From Antitrichia curtipendula (taxonomy: Eukaryota; Streptophyta; Bryopsida; Hypnales; Leucodontaceae): a stretch of DNA of 64,000 nt. Within the stretch, counting starts at the first letter, position 1. Each line of letters starts with the position of its first letter. A program made the position numbers and the translations under genes. The DNA lies in NCBI GenBank assembly GCA_951230915.1, contig OX579636.1, forward strand, positions 46,317,912 through 46,381,911, read 5' to 3'. The notes under the pieces were generated by a model. The model worked only from the letters and a program-made list of their open reading frames with translations, searched no databases and was not told where the DNA came from. Below, piece by piece: positions 34,857-48,088 of the stretch.

Positions 34857-37800
34857 CCTTGTCGGACGGGCCCATGACCATTGATTTTATGCCTCAACAG
34901 TCATCACTCTAGTTGCTTCCATTTTGGAACTAGATATGAATGAAAAAATTTAAATTTATTATTCAAAGATGAAGTCATATGTCTAATGTAAGTTATAAAA
35001 TTTTCAATATTTATGGGGAAAATTTGAAATTACTATTAAAAAAGTTCTAAATGAAGAAAATTCACATCAATTACAAAATATACTACAGAAATATGAAAAT
35101 TTCACTATAAATGTATATTGTATTCTATAACATCACGGTATAACCCCTAAAGGACCGTGACTATGTTTTCACCAAAATCCCTCCCAAACTACCATTTCTA
35201 GTACAAGTACCAAATTTTAGAAAAAAAACATTTTTGACATATGTAACCATAGGATCTAGTAGTATTCTAACTTGAGAACATGTGAAAAAAAATTCACAAA
35301 TTTCTATATCATGGATTGCAAGATATGAGCTTTTGAATTCACATAAATCATTTTTTGGGCCCTACAAAAAATCGGGCAGCTGCACTTCACAAGCTCACAT
35401 TTCTATACAAAAAAATGTCCAAAATGGTGGTGCTTCTTTGGATTAATTCTTCAAGTCAAGTTTTCTACATGTCTAAAATTTTTCAGATCATTTGAAATTG
35501 TACAACATATAGGAAAAAAATAGTAAGTAGAAAGAAATAGAAAATGATTCAAAATACTAAATTGTTAAGAATTTGGTTATGGAATTGAAAAATGCCAATC
35601 TCAATGGTTGAAATGTTGTAATAAACATTCTACACCTAATGTTGTCATTCTTTTTTAAATATTAAAAATTGAATAAAATAAAAGACTTCAAAGTTTAATT
35701 TAGAATAGAGAATCTATATTGACGGTAAACTAAAGCTCCTCATAACTTTTGATTCATTGATCAAAATAGAATGATTTAAAGCTTTCTGCGTATATATAAG
35801 TCTAGAAAACCAATTTCAAATTTTTGTTTATGAAAAAGTGATTTTTTAAAGTCTACATGGACTACCTAGCTATAAATAAAAATAACATATTAGGCAATAA
35901 CTTTTGGTTCATATTTCCAAATGTCATGAAATTTAGTGCATATGAAGGATGTTCCTTGTTGCCGCCTCCTATTGAAATTTCAGCATAAAATGTGCAAATC
36001 TCCAATCACACGTACCTAAACAAAATTAATATGTTGCCAAAAAATGCATGCTCGTCCTTCAGGAAATAAACCAAAGTCATTGTGCCACTCTAAAATTAAA
36101 AATTAGCAAACCATGGTTATAGATCCAAAGTTCATATTGATATAAAATATTGAAATTTATGAATTTTTCAAATTTCTTCATTGAAGTAGAAAATGCACTT
36201 GATTAGTTTCATTTTATTAATTGAACTCAAATTTAAAAAATTTCACTTTTATGGCTTAAATTTGCATCAAGAGAAAATAGCAAGAATTGTTACTATAGGA
36301 ATGAAAAACTATCTAGTGATGACTATCGGTGCTAATTTGGGATTATTATTGTACAATTTTATGAGTGGTTGTGGTTGTGTAGAAATAATGTGGAGTAACA
36401 ATATGAGTGGTGGGATACTATGTTCCATCCTAGACAATTATATGCACCATCATGTTGTTCGAGTTTAAGGTTTGCATGCTTTCATTTTTTAACTCCATTT
36501 GGACCATTGATGGACAACTATTTGACATTAAATGTAAAAATTTAGGGCCTTGAACATCACCTTATTGCTACAAGCTTTAAAAAAATCATTTCTAATTCAC
36601 TTTAAAAATTATGAATCAAATTGTGAAGGATGTGTCTCCCTCTCTTCTTTCCCTCAAAATTTGTTAGAAAATGTTTTGATCCGTATAGAAGAGATCCGAA
36701 ACCAATATGCTCTTAAATGGGCAATCTCTGCACTTCCTATTTGAGAGTGTCAGTACTTGCATGCGTTGGCAATAGATCCTATCAATCCAAGAACAATATA
36801 TCTTCATAAAAAAAAAATCATGTCAAAAATTGGGATCATAAGAACTTGCCTAGTTAAACCTTCAAGAGTTCCTTAAGGAGAAATTTGAGACTCTTTAGGA
36901 GCTAAATAGCTATAATAATGGACTTCAAAAATATTAATTCTAATTTTTTGAATGACAAACAATGAATTGATATATTACATAACTTATTTTAATTGGTGTG
37001 AGACTCCATGATAATTGATTGAATTTTGGATGAGTGTAGTCTAGTTAGTGTGAACATTTCAATGAATTTAGATGAAAATTGGACAAAATTGATGAAGGTT
37101 GGATGAATGTAGATATAGGTAGGATGAATATTGGATGACAATCAATTTACATAAAATAATTTGGAAGTAGTGACTTCAGACCAAATTTTATTGATTATAT
37201 AAAATATTGTAACCTTCTACATCAATTTTCTTTTCTAAATTCTCATAATTTTAAAACTAGGGCAAATTAGTGTATTATTATAGGATGAACTAATTGAATC
37301 AACTTGAATAGTATTTGTAGCACTTTTATTTTTTAATTTTTTAATTATAATAAGTTGAACCATTTATTAATTATAAATATTAGAGAAAGTAAACTAAAAC
37401 TAAACAAAAGCATTATTCCTAAAGGATCCAATCTTTGATTGCCTTTTGATCAAACATCATTTTTGAGCTCAATTTAGGCTATTAAATTATGTTTGAGTAT
37501 AATATTTCTCAAGATTATGTGTTGTTCTATTGTGTTTGTCAACAATTCTCAATTATCTTGAGTTTGTTATAAAATTTTCATTGTTATAATTTCCATTGAA
37601 ATATTAAAGGAAAATAAATTGTTAAATATAATAAAAGAATTTGAATTAATTTCTAATTTTTGCAAGAGGGACAAACACCATTGAAGAATATTGTGAAAAT
37701 TTGGTTGACATCCTTGGTGATAGGGCATGCTCCTTCCAAAGTTGAGCCATTCAACCTCTATAGATTTTTTATTTATTACTTTTAGTTGAAAAATTTGTAG

Positions 37801-39742
37801 TTCAGATTTTTTCAAGTTTTTTTTAACAACAATTTAACTTGACCATTGATTGGAGTTTTGCCAAGGGTTTATCTAGAGTCTCAATTCTGTAGTCCTTACC
37901 CTACCAACCTTGGCAGCCATGGTGAATTGACCCCCTCGTTCGTCCTTCTAAAGTCATTCCATTGGTACATGTAAAAAAAAGCCCCTCTATTTTGTGTTTG
38001 ATTAATTTATCTTCTAAACCTCTCTTAGATAGTTTGGGGTCTTTAATTTGATTGCAAATATGATTCAAATTTCCAAATTTTATCAGGGTGGCAAATAAAA
38101 AATTTCAACATTTTTCCTATGGATAAAATCCGAGACAAGTGAAGGGGTCAGTTCACCCTAGCCACCTTGCCCTCTACCTAACCCATTTGGATCTCCGAAT
38201 TACAATCCAATGGGTTTTTTTTTAATAGTATATAGTAATTGCCTTGTCATCACTTGCTCAAACTTGAAGTGACCTTGTCAAATTGTTCAAAACGTGTCAA
38301 GTTGATGATAAATCACTTCGTAAACAACAAATGGGAAATGTCTTGTTCATTCTCTGGCCAGATTTTGAAGCATAATTATGGTTTCTTTGTCCGATTCCAT
38401 AGTTGTGCACATGTAATCGGACATTATGTGTTTTTCATTGTAAGAGTTTTGTTCTTCCAAGTTCTATGCAAATGGAGGATTCCCCCTTGTGGTTTATGCT
38501 AGGCAATGCTAGTCATTGTCAGAGATTGCCCTATACCAAAAAAATGTTGTTACAACCAATCTTGTTTGTATTCATGTCACTTGTTCCCGTGGCTTGTTTA
38601 TAGTCAAGCTTTCACAATCCACATTTGTCAATCCATGGTAGCCGTGGATTAGAGCAGATTGCACATCAAGAGTTGAAAGCTCTAAATTCTCACAATCAAT
38701 TTGGAACAAAAGGTGATCACTATAAAACTCTAAAACCCCAAAACTCTAACCATTGCTAAAAGCATGTAACCTTCCATGAGAAAAATTCCCATGACAATTA
38801 AATGGTTGGCCCAAATAAAGAGTCTATTCACCCAATTTCCCACCATGTAATCTGTCATAACTTCTTAGTATCATTCTAACTCACTCTTATTTGACCCGCA
38901 AGCCCTCCATACGTGCTGGAAGTTTTGGGTAGCAAGATGCCAAATGTTGGTTTTGGTTTTCCTTTGTGGTGATTGATATCCCCTAGTAAACATTTGGATG
39001 TGCATATTATTTTAGATGTTGAACATAATACTTCTAGGCAACGTTTTGTCCAAACAGCTTCTCATTCATTCAAACTAATGTTTGTGTCTTCAAAAACTAA
39101 CCATCTTTATGACCAATTTGATGAAATTGACATAACTGATATATCAATATTTGTACAAAAGATATAAGCAAAAATGTGCAAAAATTTCAAAAAATAATTC
39201 AGCAATAAGAGGAATATACCTCACCTTCATCATACCATGGCTTACACTAGCTATCTAGCCAGATTTGCAATCAAGGAGCAAGGACAGTGCCTTGTATTTT
39301 TGTAGCCAAGTACTCCAGTTCTCAACACAACAATGTTCAGCATTGTGTTGCGATGATAATCTGATGTGTATTTTAGGCTTTTGTTGAAGCTGTTTGATAT
39401 ACTGCTGCTTCTTCAGATCCCCATTTTTGGAAAAGAATCAAGTTTTTACGGCTCAACATGCGCAGAAGGGAATTCGGACTGCGGAAATCTGCTAAGTTGG
39501 CAAAACAGGATTTAGGGTTTCGAGCACCTGGCGGCCTTTCTGCATTGCCTCTCGCATTGCCATCATGTGGGAAAACAGATAAGAACTTTGAAGCTGGTGT
39601 ATTGATACACACAAGATCAGAGTGCGCAAAGTTTAGAAGACAACATTACGCTCTTGGAGTTGCACGATTCCTAACCTGCATTGGTGGGATCCGTCATCAG
39701 TTCAGCAATTTGAAAAAACCATGCTGGTATTCGCTGATCATG
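34857..39742. other. AT-rich intergenic DNA, no gene seen
   Basis: Only short low-complexity open frames. The phrase 'ggatga' recurs as degenerate short repeats near 37030-37140. I recognised nothing coding on either strand. Confidence 0.4.
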
Positions 39743-39777
39743 TACCCTAAACCCTAAACCCTTAAACCCTAAACCCT
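39743..39777. repeat. Interstitial telomere-type repeat (CCCTAAA)
   Basis: Four to five units of ACCCTAA/CCCTAAA with one extra T. This is the plant (Arabidopsis-type) telomere unit in C-rich orientation. Confidence 0.85.
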
Positions 39778-40007
39778 GATGCCTGAGCAATGAAGGTACT
39801 CGCTGATCTTGTACTGAACCTTAAACTCGGTATGCTTTGGGGACAAATTACCCAGTTTTGACTAAACTTTTTGTTCTCTTTCCGAACTGTTCTCTAATTT
39901 CGAAGAAGCTGCATTTGGGGGAGCTTCAGTTCGATCTATGATTCGTTCTTCGACACAGGGTGAAATCGATTTAATGAGAATTTTCTGCTGATGCCAAAGC
40001 CTCCAAA

Positions 40008-40528
40008 TATAAGGAAAACCAGCCTATGACAGGCAGAATGACTGATTTGGTATGTTGCCATTAGCAAAATAAAATCAGATTTTTTTCTAGCAGAGATAAC
40101 TTTGAGAAATGAAAGAAGCAGTTAAAATTTTAGTTTTTGGACAAAGTAGGAATTTGTTATGAATTTTTTAAGTATTTTTCCAAAACAGTCTGTAGACTAT
40201 CTGAAATCAATAAAATATGTCTTCATGATGGTCATCTTACCACCTAATGCAGTCTTCAGATTTCCTAACACAACCACAAGAATTTTTAATGTGGCCATCA
40301 CACAAAGGAATAAAAAAACAATTCTTTATGATGAGTTTACACTCACAGTGCGTAAGTGTCCTATGACAGTCATTACTAATTCTATCACAATCACCTAATG
40401 CACTAATGTGGGCCACTAACCAACCTAATTAAATTGTAGAAGCAAAAATCTGAAATGGACTGTAATGGGGGGATTATGTAGATGTTTGTATTAGACAGTT
40501 GGCCTGTCATAGGCTGGTTTACCTTATA
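40008..40528. mobile_element. Terminal-inverted-repeat element (MITE-like)
   Basis: The left TATAAGGAAAACCAGCCTAT continues with GACAGGC, and the right end is its inverted match (GCCTGTCATAGGCTGGTTTACCTTATA), 26 of 27 bp. The interior is AT-rich and non-coding. A similar terminus, 'tataaggtaaaccaaccca', occurs at about 41994, immediately left of the solo ATGCCATATTTAACTA foldback. Confidence 0.6.
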
Positions 40529-41702
40529 CTGCATGTCGTGCTTGCAGAGTGATAAAGTAGGCATACCCAATTCTAATTTTTCACATTCTAGAAAACCTCC
40601 CCAATTCCACGGACTCTACTTCCTATCTGACTTCCATCAAAGTGAGGATGAAATCTGAAGTGGTGAATGGTGAATGATTGGAGGAAATGAGTGACAATCA
40701 ATTCACTTGATGAAACTCTCAATGGACGTTGGTTTGGGTATGTTTGAGTAGGTGAATATTATTTGTGAGGCGTATAGATTTCTTTTGTTTGCGGTCCCTC
40801 TCTATGATCTGTTACTCATTTTTCTAAGAAATCTAGTTCCGAACTAGATTTAGGTGAAGTGCAAGAATGACATTTGAATATTCAAAAACGATAAGAGATC
40901 AAAATTCAAGTGACAGATTCTTCAATGTACTGAACTTACGTCTTTTCTAAGATCCAGTCTGGCATTATAGATCGATGATGTGCACGTGTATGGACAATTA
41001 GACATCCTTCAATTTCGTTGTCTCAGTGTTAGAAATCTCGACTCTAATTGTTGGCAGAATTGGCAGGATTAATCTTCACCAATAACATTAATTGTTTGAT
41101 GGGACACATGTAGTCAATAGTGTCACAAACCAAACTCAACCCTGGTTAATTAAGGGGGAAGCACCAGTAGTGGATCATTCAAGCCATTTTGGAGCAGATG
41201 GTGAGGAGCGAGGAGCGTGAGGTGCTAGAAACTTTTGTCATGACATAGGAAGATAGGAAATATGGAGATTCCAAATTATTCAGAGTTTTATTCCCGAAAT
41301 TGAAGTTACTGTGAATTTGGGGAGCCAAAAAGTAATCTTGACCAATAGCCTATGTCTACAGTCTTCCAATTCCCATCACTTAAGAACTACTTGCTACTTT
41401 CTTGCTCACTTCTTTGGGACGTGTCATAACCTTACGAGTCCCAACCTTCATAAGGACAAAAAAATTACATTCCAAGCTTGAGTTCTAGCCTAAGATTGGA
41501 AATAGCGCACCCTACTGAGCGTGGTTCACAATTGGTGCTTCTACCTTAGCTTGCATCTCTGCAATCAGCAATTCATGAGCAGTTATTCAAACTTTTGGAC
41601 CTCGACCTCAGAAGCCAGGAAGAGTTCCTGGTTACTGCATGTCAGAAGCACGATTTGGGGGAGGCAGATGTACAGTACTTGAATGGTTGCACTAAACTTT
41701 TC

Positions 41703-41719
41703 TAAACCCTAAACCCTAA
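41703..41719. repeat. Short interstitial telomere-type repeat (CCCTAAA)
   Basis: Two to three CCCTAAA units, followed by a degenerate 'ctaaaactaaac'. The orientation is the same as at 39743 and opposite to the array at 49060. Confidence 0.7.
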
Positions 41720-42274
41720 ACTAAAACTAAACTTCACTGAACCTCATCGAACTCCATTCTTATTGTCTTCGCACCTGAAATGAATTGGGTTAGGTGGTAA
41801 GCTTCAGTGCATTCTCCATTCAAGTTCCATTGCCTTATATTCTTTTTCTCGTAACGCTTGATGAATGGATTGGATTTCAGCAAGTTTGTTGAAGACACTG
41901 AGCAGAAGACTTTGAGGGGGGCCATGATCCACATTCATCAAAATGTTTTTTTTTTCAATGAGTTATTGTGACTCCCCCTGTTTGTGGCAACCAATATAAG
42001 GTAAACCAACCCATTACGGTTAGATGACCCATAGTGGACATATGCCATATTTAACTACTTTTGGACTATCGAAAGTCCAAAATTAATAAATGCACAAATC
42101 CCCCGATGGTGGAGGTTGCCTATTGATCGGGATTTTTCCAGATGTAATGTGGAATTTACACTTGTGTAAGGCGCTATAGGGAGTCTATTTCCAGAGCTTA
42201 GAAATTAGGATACAGAAAGTATCAAGATATCCCACGGTTTGAGGGTGAAACCTTTGTCTTAGCATTGGAAGTAG

Positions 42275-42727
42275 TACACCAAAGATGATATTTAGTGTTG
42301 AGTGACATTTAGTGTTTTTACCCCCCTACTAGCTACAACACTAAATCTGAACTTGTCCACAATTACTGTTAGACTTGAATGTGCCGGCTGCAAACTTCAG
42401 AGCCTTGTAACTTTTGCAAAAATTCTTCAAATCAGGAAAATGAGATGTTTTTCGGCATCTACAAAAACTGTAGATCCCGAAAAACATCTCATTTTCCTGA
42501 TTTGAAGAATTTTTGCAAAAGTTACAAGGCTCTGAAGTTTGCAGCCGCCTAGCCCTAATCGGTCCGATTCTGTCCGTGAACAGTGATATTCCGTCTGATA
42601 TGACAACTCTGGTTCACATTTAGTGTTTGAATTGACATTTAATGTTACTTACTTTCATAGGGTAATTGGCTTTTAGTGTATGCCTTCGTATTTAGTGTAC
42701 AAGACACTAAATATCATCTTTTGTGTA
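42275..42727. mobile_element. Non-autonomous TIR element enclosing a long hairpin
   Basis: The left terminus TACACCAAAGATGATATTTA and the reverse complement of the right terminus, TACACAAAAGATGATATTTA, match over about 24 bp with one mismatch. 'atttagtgt' is repeated many times near both ends, as in the subterminal repeats of DNA transposons. The flanks are GTAG and GTGG, so any target duplication is imperfect. The centre is an almost perfect 79-bp inverted repeat, listed separately. Confidence 0.7.
42385..42547. repeat. Near-perfect 79-bp inverted repeat (long hairpin)
   Basis: Bases 42385-42463 pair with 42469-42547 around a 5-base loop (aaaac), with a single mismatch at 42456/42476. Any transcript through it would fold into a 79-bp duplex, the size and perfection typical of young hairpin-RNA or pri-miRNA-like loci. 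Confidence 0.93.
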
Positions 42728-43721
42728 GTGGATAGTTTTGATGTTCAAGAGAAATTCACATAAGTCCCTCAAATGAATCCATGGCTGTGCTAAAGTTTAC
42801 ATATTGGCATCGTGGGAACTCCTGATGAACGTGGAAAACACGTGTGTCAACTTCTTTTAATACACGCATGACTCCAACCTGGGATTTGCTAATGTATTGA
42901 ATGATGTAAAATGTTGAAGACAGTTAATTAATTTCCGCACTGTATAATAGTGGGAGAAACGTACCTAAAATCATCCATTCAGAAACATATGACCAATAAG
43001 ACTTAAAACATATTCTATACACTGTAGCCCATGGTAGTCAGACATGGTAGCCCAAGCGGTGAACAGAAGCACATGAAAGTGATTATGAAAAAACAGATCT
43101 ACTTTGAATTATGAAGTGCATGCTACCTCATGGAATTGAGGATAAAGGGGGAAGTATGATCTGGATATCCCTTGATGGAGTGCTAACATCGTAAGGCAAG
43201 CGGGGACATCCGCATGATGGAAAAAATTAATGCCAGCAAGAATGCATCTTATGCCTTATTTAGTTCTTGACTGCATAGAGTGTAGATAAACAATACCTAA
43301 TAGTCTATATTAAAGTACTTTGGTGCATATTTCAGAACAATTAGCAAGCAGAATCCCAGATGACCACAAGTACAGGAGTTACTGAAGGAGTGATGAAACA
43401 AATGAAGAGTCATAATCATAATATTGCATTCAACAGAACTATCTCGCAACATTGTAAATAGCCCTTAAGAAATCAAGTGCAACAAAGGCAAAAATAAAGA
43501 AGCCAAGCAGGCCTATGCATCAACTACAGCTGTGACATCAAAATCGGTGGTTGTCATGATAGAATAGGAGTAACATCAAATAGCGGACTTCATTTCATGA
43601 ATTTACAGATCCAATATACGACAGCTTCAACAACCTACTCTAATAGTTAGTCTAAGAATTTCATACAGAACCATGTACAATGAAAACAACTATTGCCAAT
43701 GACAGTGAGGATTGACAAGGC

Positions 43722-43739
43722 ATCGTGACATCTCACGAT
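43722..43739. repeat. Dispersed palindrome, downstream of the transposase-like gene
   Basis: ATCGTGACATCTCACGAT: the outer 7-bp arms are perfect. It lies 30 bp beyond the stop of the minus-strand gene and is the left-most copy of the block. Confidence 0.85.
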
Positions 43740-43768
43740 AACCACGACGAACTGGATACAGTACTCGA

Positions 43769-46700
43769 TCAAGGATCCGCCTCGTTGGACCTATTCAAAT
43801 TTGCTAAGGCAGCCTCTCTACATTTCTTACTAATAGTCCGTGACTTTGGATCCACTATCTTGGACCAATTAGCGTACACTGCAGCATCTACGTCCACCCA
43901 GATCGGGGGACGATTTTCAACAACCCATTTTCCGTACCAGCAATTACGGTACCTACATGCCATTGTAGTTTCTGAATTATCCGGTTGCCAATACTGTATT
44001 AAAAACTTCCCGTTGTTCACATCTCCTACCAATCTGCATACGGTGGACAATGCTCTTCCTTGCCAAACAGCACAAATATTTGGATCTTCAGGTCTGAGAA
44101 GAACCCATGAACCTGGGCGGATGTCAAGCCAAGGATTGAAGCTTTCTAATGGTGCTTCATTTGCAGGGCCGCAATAAGGTTCTGGGTCTTCTTCCTCTGG
44201 ATTGACGTCGAGCGGATTGACTCTCGCCCCTAGGTTGGATACATCATTATATACCACCCTCCAATCATGTTGTGGCCAAAAGCCTTCTTGCAATTCAGCA
44301 GGACACTCCGGGAGTGGTTCCTTCAGCTCACCCAACACACGTTTCTAATAATCGACGTATGGACCAAATGCAGTTGCGAATCCCTCGCACCTGGACATTC
44401 CGTTTTGCCAATACTGAATATACTTCTCTAGTCCTACCATCATGAAACCCTTGTTCAAGGTAGCTTTCCTTGCCTTTTCAAGAGCCTTATCTTGATTTCG
44501 CATTGACGCTTGGGGGACTTCGCTGCCCCACATGGGCTTGAATGGAACAGGCTTTGGACAACCGGAAGGGAGCATTGGCCAACCATTCCGGTCTGTCCTC
44601 CACAGGGATTGGGAAGGTTTATTTGATGGCAACCACTTCGAATCAACTGCTGATTTTTTGAAGTTCATAACGGGGACCCCATCGCTGTCCACATAGAACT
44701 TAAAAAGGTGCATCTCCCCTAACCCAATTAATCTTTCTCCACGATCGCACTGGTAACTCTTCACAAACGACTTGAAATCCCCCACCTCCTGTATAAACTC
44801 CGGCATAAATGAGAGTTCTTGGGACTGCATGAACGCTTTCATGAGATCAGCCACCACAAAAGTGTTCTTTGTCTTCAGTGCCTTAGACAAGTGGCTGAAA
44901 TATGCATCAATGTCCTCATGAGTGTGTCCGACTAGTAGAAAGCCAACCTGAATTTCCTTGAAGACACCTCGTGTAGTGAGCAAGGACAAGAACGCCATTA
45001 GATATTTGTTCTTGTTATCCTTAGCGGAGTTGTCAAGCTGCAGATACAATTTCCTAGGAAGGGGGACGGATCCAATCCGAGCTTCTGGATCAGTGAGCTT
45101 CAAGATGTCCATACACCTAGACTTTCCTCTAAGTAGAGCCTCGAACATAGGGTTAGACGGCGGATAGGGAAAAATGTCTCTAGTCTCTCGAATCGGTGGA
45201 CCCTCTAATCGGCGAAACAATCTCGCCAATGACGAGATTGTAAAGTTTGAATCTCCAGGCCAGCAGGACGGAGCATAGTGAGCATATGCACAATCAGCGT
45301 GACCATGAGCTACCATTCCAGTAACGCTCATCGGAAGCTGACTGAGTCCTACCGTGGCCTTTGTTGTCACCCGCATTCTTGGGAGAGCTGTTTTAGATGT
45401 ATCCATTTTATCGTGAATGATGCACATAATATCCTTCGGATTTCGTTTCGATTCCTCACGCCACGAGGCGTATAGCCGACGGCATGATGCTTGATGATTG
45501 AGATGTTGAGTTCGTTGCTTCATGAACTCCACGTACTCCGGGCTTCCTTTCGGTGACTTCAGCAGGAACTGCTGATACTGGTCGCACAAACTACATTTTG
45601 CAAAGGAACTTCCAACAGGCTTTATGGACACATTATTAAAGTGCTCCTTCTTAAGTCTACTAATAGTTGACTGGCTGACGGTGGGGAGCCCGTAATCCGC
45701 ATTCAACTGCAAAAAAAATTAAAAATTGATTGAGTGTACAAGGCAAGAAAACTATAGGACTTCAAGAGAGAGAAAGATAACAAGAAATAGACTTGAAAAC
45801 CTGATGAATGACAAAAGAGAGCAGGCATTGTGATATATCATGATGATAAAGTCAATGAAGATATGTCAGGGAGATGAAACCCGACAAGAAGGATATAGAT
45901 TAGTACCTCATTGGTTTCAAGTTGAACGCGTTTCCAGTTGTTTCCAGCAGGCAGGAACTTTAAAGTGTCCATTCTCCCGTTTCCTATGCCGCGCATTCGG
46001 TGCAGCATTTGGTCAGCATTATCATCAATGATTGATCTCATGGTTCCAGTGGCCTGAACCGTTCCAATCCTTGGGCGCTTGACCCCTTTGTTCCCATGTG
46101 TCCCTGAAACCCTACCTTCTTTGTACTTGTCAATGTAATTATGGAATGTGGACTTCGGAATTCCGTGAATAATATACCAAGCAGTGCCACAAACTTCAGC
46201 ACCTTCCAGTGTGACAAATTTCCGCTTGCGAGTCCCGTCCAAGGTGTGCAATTGTTTGCCGACAGCAATTCCGTATTTGCGCCGCTCATCAAAGGACTTC
46301 AAGTAGAACCTCTGCCTGACTAGAAGTGTCTTCTCTTGGAGAAAGAATTGGCAACACCTACTTCTGCAGCACTTTTCGGAACTGACCTTTCGGATTTTTT
46401 CTTCCGCAATTTTCCTGACGTACTGTGAATCCTTCTCATGAAGACTGGGCTTACGAACAATGAAGCGGTAAGGGGCCTTCAGTCTCCCACCAAGATAAGC
46501 GAGCGGGTCCTCAGCAACGGGAATAGCTGTGAAATGGTTCAAGGTTTCTTTCAACGACCGGCCGTTGGGGAACCAGCAGTCCGACAAGGGCCACCGAGCA
46601 TGAGTCATAATGTCTTCAGAATTTCCCACAAAAACGTCCAAGATAGTAACACCAACACACTCATCACCAAGTGTTCCATCTTGGAAGTGATCGTCTGGCC

Positions 46701-47190
46701 TCCAGCAGTTTATGCGCCTCGACGAGAGAAGCACACCTGAAGAGTCCATTCGATGCACCTCAAGCCCATACCACGATTCCTGACGAATAAAACAGGATGT
46801 ATTCAGGGGAACATGCTCTTCCACCGACTTTACAACATCTACGGCTCTCCATAGTATTGTCCGGTCAAGCACATCAGACAGTGTTCAAAAACCCCTTTGC
46901 CCGGGGTTCAGGCGCAAACCACGAGCATCCTCAAAGAGACAACGAGGCCTCAACAAAATGAAAACCCACGGCTCAACCGGAATGGCCACACCAAGCCACT
47001 GCCCCTCCGGACGAACCTCTACAATACAACCTTCTCCCACTTCTCCAAATCTAGGAACAAAGAGCTTCACTGAATCGCCCTTGTCAAATGGAGACGATCC
47101 AGCAGTGGATTCCTGTGAGTCCTCCTCGGATCCTGATACATTACCGACTGTGATAATTGCATCATCGACAGAATGTGTAGTCGAATCCAT
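43769..47190 (-). pseudogene. DUF7869-type RNase H-fold transposase-like gene, broken by two in-frame stops
   Basis: Exon 1 (47190-45907) and exon 2 (45706-43769) join in phase 0 through a GT-AG intron to about 1073 codons. The parts in order are an SH3/Tudor-like N-terminus (KGDSVKLFVPRFGEVGEGCI, about residues 40-95), a Cys-rich patch SEKCCRSRCC, and a helix-turn-helix-like GIPKSTFHNYIDKYKEG. A KCSLCDQY cysteine pair leads into an RNase H-like core with Asp in CIIHDKMD (about 523), LQLDNSAKDNKNK (about 650) and VGHTHEDIDAYF (about 687). The C-terminus is another SH3/BAH-like segment (RPGSWVLLRP...AVWQGRAL). The D-D-E/D spacing and GHT motif recall DUF7869 proteins from transposons; that family name is from memory. 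TGA at 46885-46887 and TAG at 44345-44347 interrupt an otherwise continuous frame and fit C-to-T changes of CGA and CAG. Readthrough cannot be excluded, but decay is more likely. Confidence 0.75.
45827..45844. repeat. Palindrome copy within the transposase-like gene's intron
   Basis: ATTGTGATATATCATGAT, a decayed member of the class, lies inside the single intron (45707-45906). Confidence 0.6.
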
Positions 47191-47220
47191 TACGAGCGTC
47201 CCCGTCTCTTCTCAGCCGAT

Positions 47221-47646
47221 ATCGTGATAAATCACGGTGCTCAGATCTCCTGCAAACAACAAAGGGCAACGTAGAGTTAGGGGAGTTGTGGTGTGAACAC
47301 CCTTCCTTTGACAGATATCAACACTAATCAGAAACTAACATGGCACGAACTCAACCTAAACCGACTTGGAAGTTGGCCATAAAAGGTAATCCCCGAATTT
47401 GCTAATAATGCGACCATGACATATCACGATGTCCTGAGGAAGAGTTCCTCCAAAGGATCCAGCAGACGACCAGATAGACCAGGGATTGTGAGATCTCACG
47501 GTGTAGCCATTGCAAGACCTATTCATAAAGACATCACGGGATATCACGATGTTAACATCGTGAGATCTCACGGTGTTGCCGCGGTGATATCAGTTCATGC
47601 AAGTTCCCAAAACTATCTCGATTCAAACATCATGAGATATCACGAT
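47221..47646. repeat. Cluster of six dispersed palindromes upstream of the transposase-like gene
   Basis: Copies lie at 47221-47238, 47413-47430, 47485-47502, 47533-47550, 47557-47574 and 47629-47646. Two of them, 47533 and 47557, are separated by only six bases (gttaac-like) and form a compound dyad. The cluster begins 30 bp upstream of the start codon at 47190, so it overlaps the likely promoter and 5' leader. Confidence 0.8.
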
Positions 47647-48088
47647 GGCTATATCGGATCCACACGTGCCATCGTATTTCCTCTTCAATACGTAGGGTTG
47701 GACGATACGCGTATTATACTGGCATCTGACAGCCTACTAAAACGTCTGCTTTCAGCACTGAACTTCACAGACGTCTTACGGTATCCTTGCCTGGACCGGT
47801 CTTCAATAGAAACATGAGCCCCGGTACGAGCCAGTCATCTGGCGTGTGGAAGAACCGACTGCGCCTAGTTGTGTATGCGGAAGCCTATGCTGTCCTTCAC
47901 TCTACGAATGTGCAAATCATGATAGACTACTGCCTATGGTTCCTAATTCTGAAGGTGGAACGCATGCACAGCATGACATCTAGAAACACTAAAAGTCTAT
48001 GAACTCCTCTTAGGCTGTGAATTCTCAATTATACTTGAAACACAGCGGACTCCATCGGCTGCTGTATGCCGCTGCAATCTCAGTATCC

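Noticed and set aside
43769..47190. Stop-codon reassignment or programmed readthrough to explain in-frame TGA and TAG
   Set aside because: Host genes in the same window use standard stops, and the element genes also show frame changes and wider decay; C-to-T mutation is simpler.
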